A stretch of 40,859 nucleotides of DNA from Betaproteobacteria bacterium (lineage in GTDB: Bacteria; Pseudomonadota; Gammaproteobacteria; Burkholderiales; JACQAP01), in contig JACQAP010000035.1 of the NCBI GenBank assembly GCA_016194905.1, positions 1 through 40,859 on the forward strand. The letters run 5' to 3'. Each line of letters starts with the position of its first letter. The stretch's first letter is position 1. Of the stretch, positions 38,884 through 40,859 are shown piece by piece. Position numbers and translations under genes: made by a program. The notes beneath the pieces are model-generated. The model was not told where the DNA came from and made no database searches. It saw only the letters and a program-made list of their open reading frames with translations.

Positions 38884-40736
38884 TGAGAATCCCCACGCCC
38901 GAGCAGCAGAACGTTCTTGAGTCTGCTGCCCGCGTTCGGGTCGTCCGTGCTGCGCCCGGGAGTGGGAAGACATGGCTGGTCGCGGAGGTGATCCGAACAG
39001 AACTCGAAAGGTGGCCGAAAAGGACTAGCGGCATTGCCGCGCTATCCTTCACGCGAGTTGGAGGCGATGAGATCCGCAGAGCCATAGGCCACGAGCTTGG
39101 ACATCCGCACTTTGTGGGCACGATTGACGCGTTCCTGTTTCGATACGTCATCCGACCTCACCTGCGTCGGGTCTTTAACTGGTCTGCTGATCCCCGTATA
39201 TTGGTGGGTGAATGGGGTGCGGAGCACTGGGGCTACTACGGCACCAATCAGACGACGAAGTTCGGTCAAGGCATCAATATATTTAGCTCCGTGTGCATCG
39301 ACGAGGAGCAGGGCGAGGTTGTCATAGCCCACAAGCCCCACCCTGCACAACCGCTCCGAAAACTGATCGGCAATGAACTGTCTCAAGTCAATGCGGCCAA
39401 GGAGGAAGTATGGAAAAACCGCGGTTTACTCACGCACTCGGATGCTGCGCTGTGGGCAAGCAAGATCCTGGAGCATCCGACATTGGGTGCGGTAGTTCGT
39501 GCTGAGGTTATCCGGCGGTTTCCCTTTCTGATCGTGGACGAACTGCAGGACACCGGACACTTTCTCGGCAAGAGCATCCGCCTACTTCTCGAAGAGCCTA
39601 GGGCCCGCGGTCTCCTTGTGGGGGACCCGGATCAGGCGATCTACGAGTTCACCGGTGCCCGACCTGATCGTTTCAATACGTTTGAAACCATCCCCGGTGC
39701 CGTTTCCCTGACTTTGGCAAGCAGTCTGCGATGCCCCTCTGCCGTCGCAGATGTCGCGAAGCACGTGAAGGACTCGGGCGGAGTGATTGGTCCCGCTGAG
39801 GATCAAGTTGGACGGGCACTCCTTGTGCGATACAACGACATGGCGGTGGACGTGCCAAGGCTGGTGGAAACGGTCCGCGCAATTCGCATCACATCACTAT
39901 TGAAGGTGATCGCGCGTGCACTGACAACAGTCGAAGATCTCGCCGGGCGGCGTGCGGGAAATACCCCGTCCCTGTATTGCCCCCCGCTGACGCACATCCA
40001 TCGTGCCGTGGTGGCATTTCGGCGGGGCAGAAACATCTCCGCGCTCTCGGCCGCCCGGGCGGCTCTCGAGCGCGCGGTCTTCCAGCACGAGGGTGTCATC
40101 GACGAAGAGCTTACTGCATCCAACATTGACCCCCGCGACTGGAAAGCGCTCGCTGTTCGATGCCTCCTCAAGGTCAATGCGATCGCCACGACGGGCACGA
40201 CTTTCGACTGGCATACACAAGCAGGCGAAACACTTGACGGGGAGATTAGCGTCTTCGGCCTAGGCCCAAGCCCCACCTTCGTTACGGGAAAGCTCAAACC
40301 GCAGAGGCGAGATGGCTGGGACAAGCCGTCCGCTGACTTCCTGCCTCAGCCGAATGCTGGCGTTCAGGCTCTTGCTGGAATTCCGGTGCAAACAGTTCAT
40401 GGCGTCAAGGGAGAAACCCACGACGTCACGGTCTTCGTATGTCCGCCAACAACTCAGGCTGCTCGCTGCCCCTCCGCCGTGTGGTGGTCACCGAACGACA
40501 AGGACCGTGAAGAGAAACGCATCGCGTATGTCGCAATGACTCGAACCCAGGGCAGCCTGATCGTGTGCGTCTCGGACGCTTCCCATCAGCGACTCGCGGC
40601 CAACCGTGCCGCGTTCGTGGCGAGCTTTGAGTGCATGACCGTTGACGAGTGCGTCAACGCGCTGCGCGGAGAATCGGGTCAGGAGAATAGGAGAATCGCA
40701 GGAGAATCGGGTCAGGCTGTCATGGCACTACCTTAA
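38883..40736 (+). CDS. gajB: GajB-like UvrD/PcrA-type helicase
   Basis: This 617-aa protein has the superfamily 1 helicase motifs: Walker A APGSGKT (residues 24-30), DEXQ-like IVDELQDTG (Asp219, Glu220), motif III LLVGDPDQAIYEFTGA, VQTVHGVKGETHDVTVF, and RIAYVAMTRTQGSLIV near the C terminus. It starts with GTG overlapping the GajA stop by one base, which indicates translational coupling. In Gabija systems GajB works with GajA to restrict phage DNA. The last ~6 codons (QAVMALP) run into the right arm of the inverted repeat at 40720. A 16-bp repeat GAGAATCGGGTCAGG occurs twice before this (40673 and 40702), so the original C terminus may have been replaced. Confidence 0.88.
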   Translation: MRIPTPEQQNVLESAARVRVVRAAPGSGKTWLVAEVIRTELERWPKRTSGIAALSFTRVGGDEIRRAIGHELGHPHFVGTIDAFLFRYVIRPHLRRVFNWSADPRILVGEWGAEHWGYYGTNQTTKFGQGINIFSSVCIDEEQGEVVIAHKPHPAQPLRKLIGNELSQVNAAKEEVWKNRGLLTHSDAALWASKILEHPTLGAVVRAEVIRRFPFLIVDELQDTGHFLGKSIRLLLEEPRARGLLVGDPDQAIYEFTGARPDRFNTFETIPGAVSLTLASSLRCPSAVADVAKHVKDSGGVIGPAEDQVGRALLVRYNDMAVDVPRLVETVRAIRITSLLKVIARALTTVEDLAGRRAGNTPSLYCPPLTHIHRAVVAFRRGRNISALSAARAALERAVFQHEGVIDEELTASNIDPRDWKALAVRCLLKVNAIATTGTTFDWHTQAGETLDGEISVFGLGPSPTFVTGKLKPQRRDGWDKPSADFLPQPNAGVQALAGIPVQTVHGVKGETHDVTVFVCPPTTQAARCPSAVWWSPNDKDREEKRIAYVAMTRTQGSLIVCVSDASHQRLAANRAAFVASFECMTVDECVNALRGESGQENRRIAGESGQAVMALP

Positions 40737-40859
40737 GCATAAGCCCGACGTGCACGGATGATCGCGGCGCGCGCAACCTGTCGAGGTACTGTCAGCAGCG
40801 CGTGGTTTTTCGGTCTTCGTTTGATCGCGTGTGGCTCGATGCGTCCGGGTCGAATCGGT
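40720..40859. repeat. Inverted repeat, right arm (runs to window end)
   Basis: TCATGGCACTACCTTAAGCA opens the arm. It is the reverse complement of 30480-30618 with about 18 mismatches in ~138 positions by eye, including GTTTTTCGGTCTTCGTTTGA in the middle and GTCCGGGTC near the end. The window stops at 40859, so the outer edge cannot be set. It overlaps the last codons of the GajB-like gene. Confidence 0.85.

Noticed and set aside
40720-40859. Terminal sequence as part of a transposase gene
   Set aside because: No transposase motif can be read in any frame of either copy; only a repeat match is supported.

Overview
The window reads as a chromosomal segment of a GC-rich Pseudomonadota bacterium, probably Beta- or Gammaproteobacteria from soil or water. 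This rests on protein style (PQQ dehydrogenase with its own cytochrome, many di-heme periplasmic cytochromes, a TauD/TfdA oxygenase) and on short intergenic repeats of a kind I recall from such genomes; no rRNA or other taxonomic marker is present. I see no tRNA, rRNA, CRISPR array, complete insertion sequence or integrase.

Layout. (1) 230-10464, + strand: a DUF1111-type di-heme oxidoreductase, then a tight five-gene operon (1928-10464) of four further proteins with two CXXCH motifs each and one lipoprotein. Two of the cytochromes are membrane-anchored tandem paralogues. The locus looks like an extracytoplasmic redox system of unknown substrate. (2) 10578-14501, - strand: a 1307-aa patatin-like phospholipase with a large membrane domain, converging on the operon through an inverted-repeat spacer. 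(3) 14842-16264: a methyltransferase relic, a small conserved protein and a VOC protein; two hairpin repeats flank the last two. (4) 16366-18547, - strand: a PQQ alcohol dehydrogenase with the lanthanide-type Asp-x-Asp signature and its c-type cytochrome, separated by an intrinsic terminator. (5) 18978-30429: an accessory region rich in toxin-antitoxin genes (YefM/YoeB, a nucleotidyltransferase pair, BrnT/BrnA, a HigB/HigA type, a solo HicB, DUF1902 with a dead HicA, FitA/VapB with VapC, a solo HigA). It also holds a D-aminoacylase and a three-gene metallopeptidase cluster. Scattered through it are 3'-terminal fragments of two genes: two of the D-aminoacylase and two of a DUF1111 oxidoreductase. 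(6) 30480 to the window end: about 10 kb bounded by a ~138-bp inverted repeat. It carries a membrane-anchored helical protein, a TfdA-like dioxygenase, an aldo/keto reductase with an in-frame TAG, an Mrr-like nuclease, two copies of a 134-bp intergenic element, and a Gabija-type defence pair (GajA with an in-frame TAG, then GajB).

The metabolic blocks (1-4) look like stable chromosome. Blocks 5-6 look like a plastic island that accumulates addiction and defence modules, some already decaying. The most notable points are the recurring gene-tail fragments, the paired 134-bp elements, the inverted repeat bounding the defence block, the overlapping promoter/operator palindromes of two toxin operons (apparently leaderless), and the undescribed metallopeptidase trio.
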